Shown piece after piece: positions 1 through 8,622 of a stretch of 52,406 nt of DNA (within the stretch, counting starts at the first letter, position 1; each line of letters starts with the position of its first letter). Made by a program: the position numbers and the translations under genes. The notes beneath the pieces were generated by a model. It had not been told where the DNA came from. It saw nothing but the letters and a program-made list of their open reading frames with translations, and did no database searches. The DNA comes from JBGRQA01 sp041725895 (GTDB lineage: Bacteria > Bacteroidota > Bacteroidia > Bacteroidales > Marinifilaceae), in NCBI GenBank assembly GCA_041725895.1, contig JBGRQA010000038.1, forward strand, positions 1 through 52,406, in the 5' to 3' direction.

Positions 1-561
1 AGCTCCTGGAGAGGCGTCAACTACCTTCGAACCCTGCCCGGTCCGAACACCTCCAACACCGAAAAGCAGCAGCAGCAACGCAGCCGCTTTAAGGCCATCA
101 CCGGCCTGGCCTCCACGCTCATGGGCTCGCTCATTCGTCCAGTATGGAACAAGGCCACCCAGCAGATGACCGGCTACAACCTCTTTGTCAAGACCAACAT
201 GCCCGCCTTCAACCAGGACGGCCAGTTGGCCAACTACGGCGAATTCCATGCCTCGGTGGGCAATCTGCCCCTGCCATCCGAACTGACCATTCAGGATGAT
301 ACGGAGACCACCTCCGGCATCGAGCTCACCTGGGAGGACGAGAGCGCTACCGGCATCGGCAACGCCGACGACAAGCTGCGCCTGCTGGTCATGGATGCCA
401 GCGAAATGCACGTGATCAACTCCGATGTGCTGCGCTCCGCTGAGACAGCCAGCATCACCTTGCCACTGGCTGCAGGTACCGTTCAGGTCTACGCCTTCTT
501 CGGTTCCGATGCCGGCGATGCCTTCTCCGGTGACAAGCACCAGGAGGTCAGCCTTACCTGA
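1..561 (+). CDS. DUF6266 family protein, 5'-truncated by window edge
   Basis: The reading frame is open from the first base, so the true start lies outside the window; an internal ATG at 121 is not a natural start. The visible part begins SSWRGVNYLRTLPGPN, which matches my memory of the conserved N-terminal part of DUF6266, a family found in Bacteroidota, often in several copies, with no established function. The rest (NKATQQMTGYNLFVKTN, then a beta-rich stretch with LPLPSELTI) fits the same family. Codons are strongly C/G-ending (gcc, ctg, ggc, aac) and the G+C content of the first 60 bases is about 62%, well above all following genes. A strong terminator follows directly. The family call is fairly sure; the function is unknown. 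Confidence 0.75.
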   Translation, partial: SSWRGVNYLRTLPGPNTSNTEKQQQQRSRFKAITGLASTLMGSLIRPVWNKATQQMTGYNLFVKTNMPAFNQDGQLANYGEFHASVGNLPLPSELTIQDDTETTSGIELTWEDESATGIGNADDKLRLLVMDASEMHVINSDVLRSAETASITLPLAAGTVQVYAFFGSDAGDAFSGDKHQEVSLT

Positions 562-581
562 TGCAAAACTTTTTTCAAAAA

Positions 582-613
582 AAATGGGGTCCTTAACGAC
601 CCCATTTCTTTTG
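582..613 (+). terminator. Rho-independent terminator after DUF6266 gene
   Basis: A perfect 10-bp stem (582-591 with 598-607, core ATGGGGTC/GACCCCAT) with a 6-nt loop is followed by a T-rich tail. It starts 21 bases after the stop codon at 559-561. Confidence 0.85.
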
Positions 614-1213
614 TCATAAAATCCTATATGACCTTAATAATTCTTCCTTCCAACTCCAAAATTCCCAAATCTCCTCAATCCTTTTAGAACAAATGTAGAA
701 CAAAATAGCATGGATTTATTTAAATGACAGAGATACAGCCTTGTGCAAAATGGAAAAAGTCCCCTACGGGGAAACCTAAAAACCTCAAATATTTGTGCTA
801 CAAAACCTCAACCGCTACGCGGTAGAATTTACTGCACTATTGCTCGTTGGGCATTAGGTATTGTTTAATGCTTTATACCAATTTGAGACGCAATATGTTT
901 CGAATAATTTAGGTGGTGTTTCTCCTTTTTCGTAATTTATAGTTTGTGAAAAAATCCAAAACTACCAGGGGGGATACTCCATAATCAATTGAAGAAGGTA
1001 GGAAGAGTATTTTGGATACAAACCTGAAATATTTCCGGTGGAAATGGAACCTTTCTTCTTTGCTGAGAGGAACCTGAAATTTCCGCAAACAGATAATGGT
1101 TGAAGCTTCGGTACTCCTTTGTTGAAATTGGATACCCCAGTGTATTCCTGAAGCAAAAGGGGATTTGGGAACAAAATAGATCAGGAAAATTAGAATCTTT
1201 AATAATTCGTCAA
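614..1213. other. 600-bp gene-free stretch with palindromic repeat remnants
   Basis: No convincing gene is seen. The stretch contains three short palindromes: CCCCTACGGGG near 760-772, ACCGCTACGCGGT near 811-823, and the TGCTC/GGGCA hairpin at 841-853. The last is part of a 26-nt sequence that recurs at 6173-6198. Such short palindromes are common as dispersed repeats in Bacteroidota intergenic DNA (general knowledge). Bases 865-1213 hold the upstream region of the catalase gene; no clear TAnnTTTG promoter was found there. Confidence 0.5.
839..864. repeat. Dispersed hairpin repeat, copy 1
   Basis: The 26-nt sequence from ATTGCTCGTTGGGCATTAGG onward matches 6173-6198 at 23 of 26 positions. 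The TGCTC (841-845) and GGGCA (849-853) arms can pair with a 3-nt loop, using one G-T wobble. The second copy has an A-T pair at that same position, so the hairpin is preserved. Confidence 0.6.
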
Positions 1214-2683
1214 ATGGAAGACAGGAAAAAGCTTACCACGGCAAGCGGTCGCCCCTATTTCGAAAATGAGGATAGCATGACCGTGGGTCCAAGGGGACCG
1301 ATCCTATTGCAGGATTATTATCTACACGAAAAATTGGCTCATTTTAACCGGGAACGCATTCCTGAAAGGGTAGTGCATGCCAAAGGGACCGGTGCTTACG
1401 GAACCTTTACGGTAACCAATGACATTACCAAATACACCCGGGCCAAATTGTTTGAAGCCATAGATAACGAATGCCTGGTTTTCGTTCGCTTTTCAACCGT
1501 TGGAGGCGAAAAGGGGAGTGCCGATACCGAAAGGGATCCACGCGGCTTTGCCATCAAGTTTTACACCCAGGACGGGAATTGGGATTTGGTGGGCAATAAC
1601 ACCCCTGTTTTCTTTATCAAGGACCCCAAAAAGTTTCCCGATTTTGTCCATACACAAAAGCGCGACCCCCGGACAAATTTGAAGAGCCCCACCATGATGT
1701 GGGACTACTGGAGTTTGAATCCTGAAAGCCTACATCAGGTGATGATCCTGTTCAGCGATCGGGGAACTCCCGATGGTTACCGAAAGATGAACGGTTATGG
1801 CAGCCATACCTTTTCAATGATCAACGAAAAAAATGAACGGGTATGGGTGAAGTTTCATATTAAAACCCTGCAAGGCAACAGAACCTTAACCGACGAGCAA
1901 GCCACAAAATTAAAGGGGTTGGATCCGGACTACGCTCAGCGCGATCTGGTGGAAGCCATCGCTAACGAAAATTATCCGCGGTGGGCCATGAAAATACAGG
2001 TGATGACCGAGACAAAAGCCAAGTTGTTCCGATGGAATCCTTTCGACATAACCAAAGTATGGCCCCATGACGAATATCCATTGTTGGATGTTGGTATTCT
2101 TGAGTTAAATGATATTCCGGACAATTATCATGCGGATGTGGAGCAGGCAGCCTTTGCCCCCTCCAATGTGGTTGACGGAATTGGATTGTCTCCGGATCGT
2201 TTGCTGCAGGGACGGATATTGGCCTATCCCGATGCGCAACGCTATCGTTTGGGGGTAAACTATGAGCAAATTCCGGTGAATAGTCCGGTTTGTCCGGTTT
2301 ATCACCATCAAAGGGACGGATTGATGAATGTGGACGGAAACGGTGGCGACAGCCCCAATTACTATCCCAATAGTTTTGGTGATATTGAAGCGGATGCCGC
2401 CTACAAGGTTCCTCCCATGAAACTGGATTCTGATGTTGCGGATACCTGGAACCGTAATGAGAAGGATGATGATCATTACTCACAGCCAGGTATGCTGTTC
2501 CGTAAGGTTATGAGCGATGAGGCAAGGGAGAACACCATTGCCAATATAACGGGATCGATGAGTGGGATTACCGGGCCCAGGCGGGATGAAATTATCCAGC
2601 GTCAGTTGGCGCATTTTTTTAAGGCCGATAAAGAATTGGCCCGAAGGGTAGCCCAGGGACTGAATTTTTCATTTGTTGAATAA
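1214..2683 (+). CDS. katA: Catalase (monofunctional, heme)
   Basis: Decomposes hydrogen peroxide to water and oxygen. From the ATG at 1214 the protein is 489 aa, the usual length of small-subunit clade 3 catalases. An in-frame TTG at 1100 would add 38 residues with no catalase similarity, so I chose 1214. The catalytic His is seen at about residue 55 (RVVHAKGTGAYG), the distal Asn at about 128-129 (VGNNTPVFF), the signature FSTVGGEKGSADTERDPRG near 93-111, and the proximal heme Tyr at about 338 (RILAYPDAQRYRLG). There is no signal peptide, so it is cytoplasmic. It stands alone on its strand with about 600 bp of non-coding DNA upstream. PerR control, from the Fur-family gene at 35001, is possible but no operator was recognised here. 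Confidence 0.96.
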   Translation: MEDRKKLTTASGRPYFENEDSMTVGPRGPILLQDYYLHEKLAHFNRERIPERVVHAKGTGAYGTFTVTNDITKYTRAKLFEAIDNECLVFVRFSTVGGEKGSADTERDPRGFAIKFYTQDGNWDLVGNNTPVFFIKDPKKFPDFVHTQKRDPRTNLKSPTMMWDYWSLNPESLHQVMILFSDRGTPDGYRKMNGYGSHTFSMINEKNERVWVKFHIKTLQGNRTLTDEQATKLKGLDPDYAQRDLVEAIANENYPRWAMKIQVMTETKAKLFRWNPFDITKVWPHDEYPLLDVGILELNDIPDNYHADVEQAAFAPSNVVDGIGLSPDRLLQGRILAYPDAQRYRLGVNYEQIPVNSPVCPVYHHQRDGLMNVDGNGGDSPNYYPNSFGDIEADAAYKVPPMKLDSDVADTWNRNEKDDDHYSQPGMLFRKVMSDEARENTIANITGSMSGITGPRRDEIIQRQLAHFFKADKELARRVAQGLNFSFVE

Positions 2684-2872
2684 TTCCGGTTGTTCTTTGT
2701 TTCTTTCCTTCTCAAAAGGAAGGTTGTGAATTGCGCAAATGCCATGGTATAAGGAGGGTCAAACAGGAGTGTAACTGCCGGTTTTACGTGCAATAAATTT
2801 TGTGCAGTTCTATGTTTATGTCTTAACTTTAATAGTATTCCAATTCATTACAAGGTTTTAAAACCAAAGGAT

Positions 2873-4750
2873 ATGATACGAAAAATAGTGCTAACTGTTT
2901 TGGGAATTGTTCTCGTACAACAGCTGCTATCCCAGGAGATTCCTGCTGTCTACTCCAATTTGGGGGTTGACGAAAAGGGTTTGTTTCTTCAACTGGAGGA
3001 GCGTAAAATTTATGCCCTTGTGCCCCTGGATCAGTTTCGGTTTACCGATTTGTACGGCAACCCAATTGGTACGGAGGAGGGACTCCAATTCGATTTCAAG
3101 TTCCCCGAATTGAATGGGAAATTGTACTATGGTTTTATCAATTACGAGGATGGCCAATATCCTCAACCTGTTTATTTTAGGGAGGAGGCTCCTATTCGCA
3201 ATGGGAAAACCAGTATTCGTATTGCCGGAGTCCTTTCGGGCCGATACGATATGATTGGTTGGGAGCAAAAGGGAAAAGGAGTACTGGGCTATCGGATCGT
3301 TACTGATAAGGGTATGATACTCTATGATGGAAAAGCCGCCTTTTCGTATCAGAACGGAAGCTTTACGGCTGAGCCTACAGTGATTGAAGGGCCATTCGTA
3401 AATATGCTTTCCGATAAGGATGTAGTCATTTCTTTTACCACTACTCAACCCCTTGCAGCCAGTATTACTGTTAACGGTAGAACCTACCAGGAACGAAAGG
3501 AGAGTCTGGTTCACGAGATAAAGGTGAATGGTTTGCAGCCGGCAACCAACTATCGTTATACACTTAAGGCGGGGGACTTTGAATTCTCCTATGGTTTTGA
3601 AACGGCTCCCCGGCCGGGTACCCGAACTAAGTTTACCTTTGCCTACTGTAGCGATTCCCGTTCTGGGAAAGGGGGTGGCGAGCGGGATCTGTTCGGCACC
3701 AATGCTTACATCATGAAACGGATTGCTGCCCTTTCAAGGGCGGAAGGGGCAAAGTTTGTTCAGTTTACCGGTGATTTGATTGATGGCTACGAAATCAGCC
3801 GGGAACGAATGAATTTGCAATATGCCAACTGGAAGCATGCAGTGGAATCCTACTGGCATTACATTCCCTTTATTCCTGCTTTTGGCAATCACGAGGCCTA
3901 CAATTATATCTTCAACGATTCGGAAACGGGGAGACTCTACATGATCGATCATTTTCCTTTTGCTGATGATTCGGGAGAATCTCTTTTTCAGGACAATTTT
4001 GTATTGCCCGGAAATGGCCCCATTAGTGAGGATGGTTCCCGTTACGATCCCAATCCGGAGACCCGGGATTTTCCCTCCTACAAGGAAACTGTTTTCTGGT
4101 ATGCCTACGACAATGTGGCTGTAGTGGTGCTCAATACCGATTACTGGTATGCTCCTGAAGGCTTGACCAAGGTTGGGGGGAATCCCCATGCCTATATAAT
4201 GGACCGGCAGTTGAAATGGTTCGGGAGGACTTTGAAACAATTGGAGAAGAACAAAGCCATCGACCATGTTTTTGTTACCCTTCATACCCCATTCTTTCCC
4301 AATGGTGGTCATGTTGGGGATGATATGTGGTACAACGGCAATAACAAATGGCGGCCTGTTGTGGCGGATCAATTTTACGAAAAGGGGATTATTGAACGTC
4401 GTGACGAGTTGCTGGATCTGATTGTGAATAAAAGCCCCAAAACAGTTGCTGTTTTAACCGGCGATGAGCACAATTACAACCTGTTGACCATGAGTAATGA
4501 AGTGGAGCGTTACCCGGTGAATTACCCCCACGAAAAATTGGAACTGTCGCGTCCCTTTTACCAGATTAACAATGGTGCTGCCGGTGCTCCCTACTATGCC
4601 CAGGAGGTTACTCCCTGGATGGATCATCTGCGTAATTTTTCAACCCAGAATGCCTTGGTTTTGATCGAGGTGGAAGGAGACAGGGTGCATGTGCGGGTGA
4701 AAAATCCCGATACCCTCGAACTCATTGATGAATATACCCTTCGGGAGTAG
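2873..4750 (+). CDS. Secreted metallophosphoesterase (purple acid phosphatase-like)
   Basis: A 625-aa exported calcineurin-like phosphoesterase. Residues 1-20 form a signal peptide (cleavage near LLSQ/EIPA). Residues 20-240 look like beta-rich, fibronectin-like N-terminal domains, ending in LQPATNYRYTLKAGD as in purple acid phosphatases. The metal-binding motifs of the dinuclear phosphoesterase fold follow in order: FAYCSDSRSG near 265, QFTGDLIDGYE near 300, GNHEAYNY near 340, TLHTPFFPNGG near 475, and TGDEHNYN near 535. The aspartates, asparagine and histidines of the site are therefore present. The substrate cannot be read from sequence; a phosphomonoester or phosphodiester outside the cytoplasm is likely. 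A second exported gene follows 108 bases downstream on the same strand. Confidence 0.85.
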   Translation: MIRKIVLTVLGIVLVQQLLSQEIPAVYSNLGVDEKGLFLQLEERKIYALVPLDQFRFTDLYGNPIGTEEGLQFDFKFPELNGKLYYGFINYEDGQYPQPVYFREEAPIRNGKTSIRIAGVLSGRYDMIGWEQKGKGVLGYRIVTDKGMILYDGKAAFSYQNGSFTAEPTVIEGPFVNMLSDKDVVISFTTTQPLAASITVNGRTYQERKESLVHEIKVNGLQPATNYRYTLKAGDFEFSYGFETAPRPGTRTKFTFAYCSDSRSGKGGGERDLFGTNAYIMKRIAALSRAEGAKFVQFTGDLIDGYEISRERMNLQYANWKHAVESYWHYIPFIPAFGNHEAYNYIFNDSETGRLYMIDHFPFADDSGESLFQDNFVLPGNGPISEDGSRYDPNPETRDFPSYKETVFWYAYDNVAVVVLNTDYWYAPEGLTKVGGNPHAYIMDRQLKWFGRTLKQLEKNKAIDHVFVTLHTPFFPNGGHVGDDMWYNGNNKWRPVVADQFYEKGIIERRDELLDLIVNKSPKTVAVLTGDEHNYNLLTMSNEVERYPVNYPHEKLELSRPFYQINNGAAGAPYYAQEVTPWMDHLRNFSTQNALVLIEVEGDRVHVRVKNPDTLELIDEYTLRE

Positions 4751-4858
4751 GCAGTGGAGTTTTGGGGAATCTGTATAGATTGTACTTATTTCATTTCTTT
4801 TGGAGTAATTCGAAGCGATGGCTTCTTCTGGTGAACGAACAAATTAGAGAACGAATAA

Positions 4859-5971
4859 ATGAAGTGTTGCCTTTCTCTGATAGTACTATTCCTGCTTCAA
4901 GTTTCCTTGTGGGGACAGGATGGAACGCAAATGGATAAATCTTTATCCGGAGCAGACACCCTATTCGTGCAATATGACTATGGCGAATTGTTCGAAAGTG
5001 AGGAGCTATTGGAGATCTGTCTGACAGGGGCGGTTCGTAAGTTGTTTAACGACCGCAAGGACGATGCTATATATCATCCTATGGTTCTTTCTTATACCAG
5101 CTCCAATCGGGAGAGGATTGAACTGAAAATAAGGGTGAAAACACGAGGCTATTTTCGGCGCGACCGGAACAATTGCGCAACGCCTCCCTTATGGCTCAAA
5201 TTTGCTTCGGATGATGAAACAAGGGATACCCTTTTTTCCGGGCAAACCAAACTGAAACTGGTTACTGCCTGCAGGGATGAGAAGTATGTACTGCGGGAGT
5301 ACCTGGTTTACAAATTGTACAATCTAATCACTGATAAAAGCTTTCGGGTTCGTTTGGTTAAGGTGTGCTACGAGGATGTGGAACGTGGAAAGAAGACCCA
5401 ACCACTCTTCGGAATTCTGTTGGAGAGCACGGCCCAATTGGCCCGGCGCAATCAGGGGCAACTGGTGAAGATGTACAAACTGCAACCTAAAAATACCAAC
5501 CCCAGGCTTTTCTTGAAAATGGCGGTGTTTCAGTATTTCATTGGAAATACCGATTGGTCGGTGCAATATCTGCACAACATCCGATTGTTGAATTGTAGCT
5601 CTCTTCCCGGTTACGTTGCGGTTCCCTACGATTTTGACCATGCCGGAATTGTTGATACCCCCTATGCAAATCCTGCAGTGGAATTGAAATTGAAATCCGT
5701 TCGCGAGAGGCGTTACCGTGGTTATTGTGTTGAAAATATGGAGGAATTTGAGCCGGTGTGGGACCTCTTTAATCAATTGAAACCCCGCTTTTGTGAACTG
5801 TATACGAGTAATCCCTGGTTGGAGGAGACTTATGTGAAACGTACCCTCAAATATTTTGATGAATTCTATAATACTCTTACCGATAGTAAGCTACGACAAA
5901 AAACTTTCCGGTATCCGTGTGATCCTCGGGGAACGGGAAATATTGTGATTAAAGGTTTGAAGGAAAAATGA
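4859..5971 (+). CDS. Exported CotH-kinase-like protein
   Basis: A 370-aa protein with an N-terminal signal sequence (MKCCLSLIVLFLLQVSLWGQ). The body has the layout of the CotH atypical protein kinase family: a VLREYLVYKLYNLITD segment (about 145-160), a GILLESTAQLARR segment (about 185), FQYFIGNTDWSVQ (about 225) and VPYDFDHAGIVDTPYA (about 255-270). These resemble the LREyLayrl, ND/nWD and PyDfD elements that bind ATP and metal in CotH. The match is by motif layout only, so the call is tentative; enzyme activity and target are unknown. It may be co-transcribed with the phosphoesterase upstream. The start was chosen because the signal peptide follows it directly. Confidence 0.55.
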   Translation: MKCCLSLIVLFLLQVSLWGQDGTQMDKSLSGADTLFVQYDYGELFESEELLEICLTGAVRKLFNDRKDDAIYHPMVLSYTSSNRERIELKIRVKTRGYFRRDRNNCATPPLWLKFASDDETRDTLFSGQTKLKLVTACRDEKYVLREYLVYKLYNLITDKSFRVRLVKVCYEDVERGKKTQPLFGILLESTAQLARRNQGQLVKMYKLQPKNTNPRLFLKMAVFQYFIGNTDWSVQYLHNIRLLNCSSLPGYVAVPYDFDHAGIVDTPYANPAVELKLKSVRERRYRGYCVENMEEFEPVWDLFNQLKPRFCELYTSNPWLEETYVKRTLKYFDEFYNTLTDSKLRQKTFRYPCDPRGTGNIVIKGLKEK

Positions 5972-6105
5972 ATTCCAGGTGGGGAGTTTAGAATATCACG
6001 AGATTCTTTGCTGTTGTTAATGTTGAATCATTTTGTTAAATTTATTTTGGAGGATTGTTAAATAGTTTGCTACTTTTAAGTGTGTGGTATGCCTAACCTA
6101 TCGAA

Positions 6106-6234
6106 ATGGAAAAGGAAAAGGAAGAGCATCGTTTCAGGGATGCCAATTTCAAGTTGGTGAATTTTTGTAAATATTGCTCGTCGAGCATTAGGTGTTGTAG
6201 TAAAAACAGTTATCGTTTACACCTTACTCCGTAG
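6106..6234 (+). other. Short ORF (42 aa) running into the repeat, probably not functional
   Basis: An ATG at 6106 opens a charged peptide (MEKEKEEHRFRDANFK...). Its second half is translated from the dispersed hairpin repeat at 6173-6198 and it stops in the ACTCC/GGAGT palindrome at 6232. It may be the start of a gene cut off when the repeat arrived. There is no evidence that it is expressed. Confidence 0.2.
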
Positions 6235-6240
6235 GAGTTT
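6173..6240. repeat. Dispersed hairpin repeat, copy 2, with a second palindrome
   Basis: Bases 6173-6198 match 839-864 at 23 of 26 positions. The TGCTC/GAGCA hairpin lies at 6175-6187. The palindrome ACTCCGTAGGAGT follows near 6225-6239, similar in kind to CCCCTACGGGG near copy 1, though its order relative to the hairpin is reversed. Confidence 0.6.
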
Positions 6241-6267
6241 GGCAACCAAATATTGATTTTTATTTAA

Positions 6268-6408
6268 ATGAAACGAGCTGTAAGTAAATTGCGCGAGTGA
6301 AAGAAACGTAAATCCTATACTCTGGTTGAGGAATTGGCGTCTTTTATTAAATCGGCCAAAAACCGGGAGAAGTTGTTGAAACTGATTGAAAAAATGGAGA
6401 TGCGATAG
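6268..6408 (+). pseudogene. Remnant of a small gene with an in-frame TGA
   Basis: From the ATG at 6268 the frame reads MKRAVSKLRE, meets a TGA at 6298-6300, then continues with coding-like sequence (KKRKSYTLVEELASFIKS, ending LLKLIEKMEMR) to a TAG at 6406. The lysine/glutamate-rich helical character is the same on both sides of the stop. This suggests a recent nonsense mutation in a small gene, or just a fragment of one. The family is not recognised. Confidence 0.35.
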
Positions 6409-6636
6409 TAGCTTGAGTTCGATTTTAGAAAGAGAAAACAATTATCAAAAGGTAGAATTTAATCAATTGGGTCTGGATACCCTTCCGATTCCGTTGAAAT
6501 GTAAACAGAAAGCGTTCGTTTTGTTCTTAATGAGGAGATGGATTGTTTCCTTTTTCTTGATGGAGAAAAGAGAGTGACTGGAAAATGTTTTCCTGAGGAT
6601 TTTGAATTCACCATTGGGTATTGGGATGAGGATTAG
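6409..6636 (+). pseudogene. Frameshifted small gene remnant
   Basis: Coding-like sequence runs in one frame (LERENNYQKVEFNQLGLDTL, to about 6510) and then shifts to another frame, which reads FVLNEEMDCFLFLDGEKRV and ends in FEFTIGYWDED at the TAG at 6634-6636. The hydrophobic and acidic pattern is protein-like in both pieces, but no single frame is open across them. Together with the remnant just upstream this looks like gene decay at the left border of the DUF4291 cluster. The family is not recognised. Confidence 0.35.
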
Positions 6637-6678
6637 GATTGTGGTATAGAAAAGATCGAACGCGAAGAAAAATGGTGT

Positions 6679-8172
6679 ATGGATAAAAAATTGTCGAAAG
6701 AATATCTGGACCAGTTGATTGTTGAATACAATGGGACTCAATTGCATTTGCTGAAATACGTTGATGATGGAGAATTCTATGCTGAAAGCGATTGCAAATT
6801 TAGTGATAGGAATCAGGAGCTCAGAGATGCACTGCTTAACCGATTGCTTGAAACCGAAGCAAAAAACGGGTGCCTGGTACGCGATCTAATCATTCAGAAC
6901 AGCAGGAGGTTGGATGATTATTGGGATGAGGTAGAGGGATATCAACTTTTGGCTGAGAAGTTGCTGAGAGATACTGGAGTGAATCACCTGAGTGCTTTAT
7001 TGAAGGGAATTTCGGCCAACTTTGATTCATGGGAAGGGAAATACTCAGTATTGGTGGATAGTGATTTACTTGTTGGCTACCTGGATGTGTTGATTGCCGA
7101 ATACGATGAGAAGCAAATACATTTGATTGAATACCACTTTGATGAAGGTTATTATGCCGAGACTTCGGGAGCCAACCTCGATCGAAATGAAGAGTTACGA
7201 TATGCTTTGCTTATGAGATTGTTGGAAACGGATGCCAAGAATGAGTACCTGGTTCGTGATCTTTTCCTTGAGATTGCGGGGTGGTCGGGACAAAAACATG
7301 GTATTATCAGGGGGCATGAGCGATTGGGGGCTAAATTGTTGAAAGATACGGGAACGAAATATTTGATTTCTTTCACCGAGGGCATTTCAGCCAGTTTTGA
7401 TGCCTGGCGCAATTGTTTTGCGATGAATATTGATGAAGATCTGAGAATTGAGTGTTTGAAGTGTTGCAAGGATTTTTTGCATCATCCCAATACGAGCGAA
7501 GAGTTGAGGTATATGACGGAGAATAGCATCAAACTCTTTCAGGCTTTGAGAAAGCCCGCCCTCAGCAGGAGTCTTGTTCTTGAAAAATATAGTCAGGCCA
7601 GGAATATTCTTCCGGTAAGTGGAGAGATTGTAAGTGGGCAGTTCGATTCGGACTGCATTGTTGTTTATCAGGCTTTCAATGATTCGATTGCTGATTATGC
7701 TCTCCAAAATCAAAGCTTTGGAGGGCCGCATTACCGCTTCCAACGCATGAGCTGGATCAAGTCCAATTTTTTATGGATGATGTATCGTAGTGGTTGGGCT
7801 TCCAAACCCAACCAGGAAAGGATACTGGCCATTTCTTTGGGCTTATCGGATTTTAAGGAATTTATCGGGCAGGGTGTTCATTCCTCCTACATTCCGGAAT
7901 TGTATGCCACGCGTGAACTTTGGATGAAACAACTGGCAGCAAGTGAAATTCGTTTGCAATGGGATCCGGATCATGATCCCTATGGAGAGAAATTGGAACG
8001 AAGGGCCCTGCAGATAGGGTTAAAGGGGGAAGCCCTGCAGCGATTCAATGAGCGGATTGTTCGAATTGAAGATATTACGGATTTTGTTCGGGAGCAGAAG
8101 GTATTTGTTGATTCACAACAATTGGATCAACTTCTGATTCCGAAAGAACGAGTTGTAATTTGTGAAAAATGA
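6679..8172 (+). CDS. DUF4291 protein with duplicated N-terminal module
   Basis: A 497-aa cytoplasmic protein in three parts. Residues about 6-119 and 129-245 are two copies of one module: LSKEYLDQLIVEYNGTQLHL versus LLVGYLDVLIAEYDEKQIHL, then FYAES versus YYAET, NQELRDALLNRLLET versus NEELRYALLMRLLET, KLLRDTG versus KLLKDTG, and GISANFDSW versus GISASFDAW. A helical linker follows (about 250-290). The C-terminal part from about 305 matches DUF4291: IVVYQAFNDSIADYA, RMSWIKSNFLWMMYRSGW, and KPNQERILAI. DUF4291 has no established biochemical function known to me. The tandem module is not recognised. Its stop overlaps the next ATG (ATGA), so the two genes are translationally coupled. Confidence 0.8.
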   Translation: MDKKLSKEYLDQLIVEYNGTQLHLLKYVDDGEFYAESDCKFSDRNQELRDALLNRLLETEAKNGCLVRDLIIQNSRRLDDYWDEVEGYQLLAEKLLRDTGVNHLSALLKGISANFDSWEGKYSVLVDSDLLVGYLDVLIAEYDEKQIHLIEYHFDEGYYAETSGANLDRNEELRYALLMRLLETDAKNEYLVRDLFLEIAGWSGQKHGIIRGHERLGAKLLKDTGTKYLISFTEGISASFDAWRNCFAMNIDEDLRIECLKCCKDFLHHPNTSEELRYMTENSIKLFQALRKPALSRSLVLEKYSQARNILPVSGEIVSGQFDSDCIVVYQAFNDSIADYALQNQSFGGPHYRFQRMSWIKSNFLWMMYRSGWASKPNQERILAISLGLSDFKEFIGQGVHSSYIPELYATRELWMKQLAASEIRLQWDPDHDPYGEKLERRALQIGLKGEALQRFNERIVRIEDITDFVREQKVFVDSQQLDQLLIPKERVVICEK

Positions 8173-8588
8173 AGGAGAAGGAATGTATAGAATTGATGCG
8201 ACTGCGAGTTCCGGCCCGTTGGGCAGTTACCTACAACCAGTTTTATGATGTGGATCCTATATCTAACCCTGATTCGGAATATGGGATGTACAAGAATTGG
8301 GATTACTTTACGGAGGATATTCTGCAGATTGTGAAGACAGATTTTATGGATGGGGATCCTGGTATTGCAAAGAATCACCTTCTGATTGATTTGGGCTACT
8401 ACCCGGAAGGGAAAGAAGAGGGGGCCTATGGGCTGCAACTGGTTTTTAAGGATAAGGAGCAGGGATGGCTGGAATTGGCGGAGTTCGACTCTAAAGATCG
8501 ATACGAGATCAGGAATAAGATGGAGGAGTGGATGGAGAAATTGATTCTGGCAGATTCGTATGAGGAGGCTTTGTGCTATGCGCCTTAA
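8169..8588 (+). CDS. Hypothetical acidic protein coupled to the DUF4291 gene
   Basis: A 139-aa protein whose ATG overlaps the stop of the upstream gene by 4 bases (ATGA). It is visibly acidic, has no signal peptide or membrane segment, and is rich in aromatics (RWAVTYNQFYDVDP, YKNWDYFTEDILQ, LGYYPEGKEEGAYGLQLVF). The ending KMEEWMEKLILADSYEEAL is helical. I do not recognise a family. Small acidic proteins in such patches are sometimes immunity proteins, but nothing here proves that. Tight coupling suggests it acts with the DUF4291 protein. Confidence 0.7.
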   Translation: MKEKECIELMRLRVPARWAVTYNQFYDVDPISNPDSEYGMYKNWDYFTEDILQIVKTDFMDGDPGIAKNHLLIDLGYYPEGKEEGAYGLQLVFKDKEQGWLELAEFDSKDRYEIRNKMEEWMEKLILADSYEEALCYAP

Positions 8589-8622
8589 ATAATTGGGAAT
8601 AATTATCTAACGGTGTAGGAAG

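Noticed and set aside
962..1174. Minus-strand ORF of 70 codons upstream of catalase
   Set aside because: It lies opposite the leader and the catalase upstream frame, has no family match, and looks like chance.
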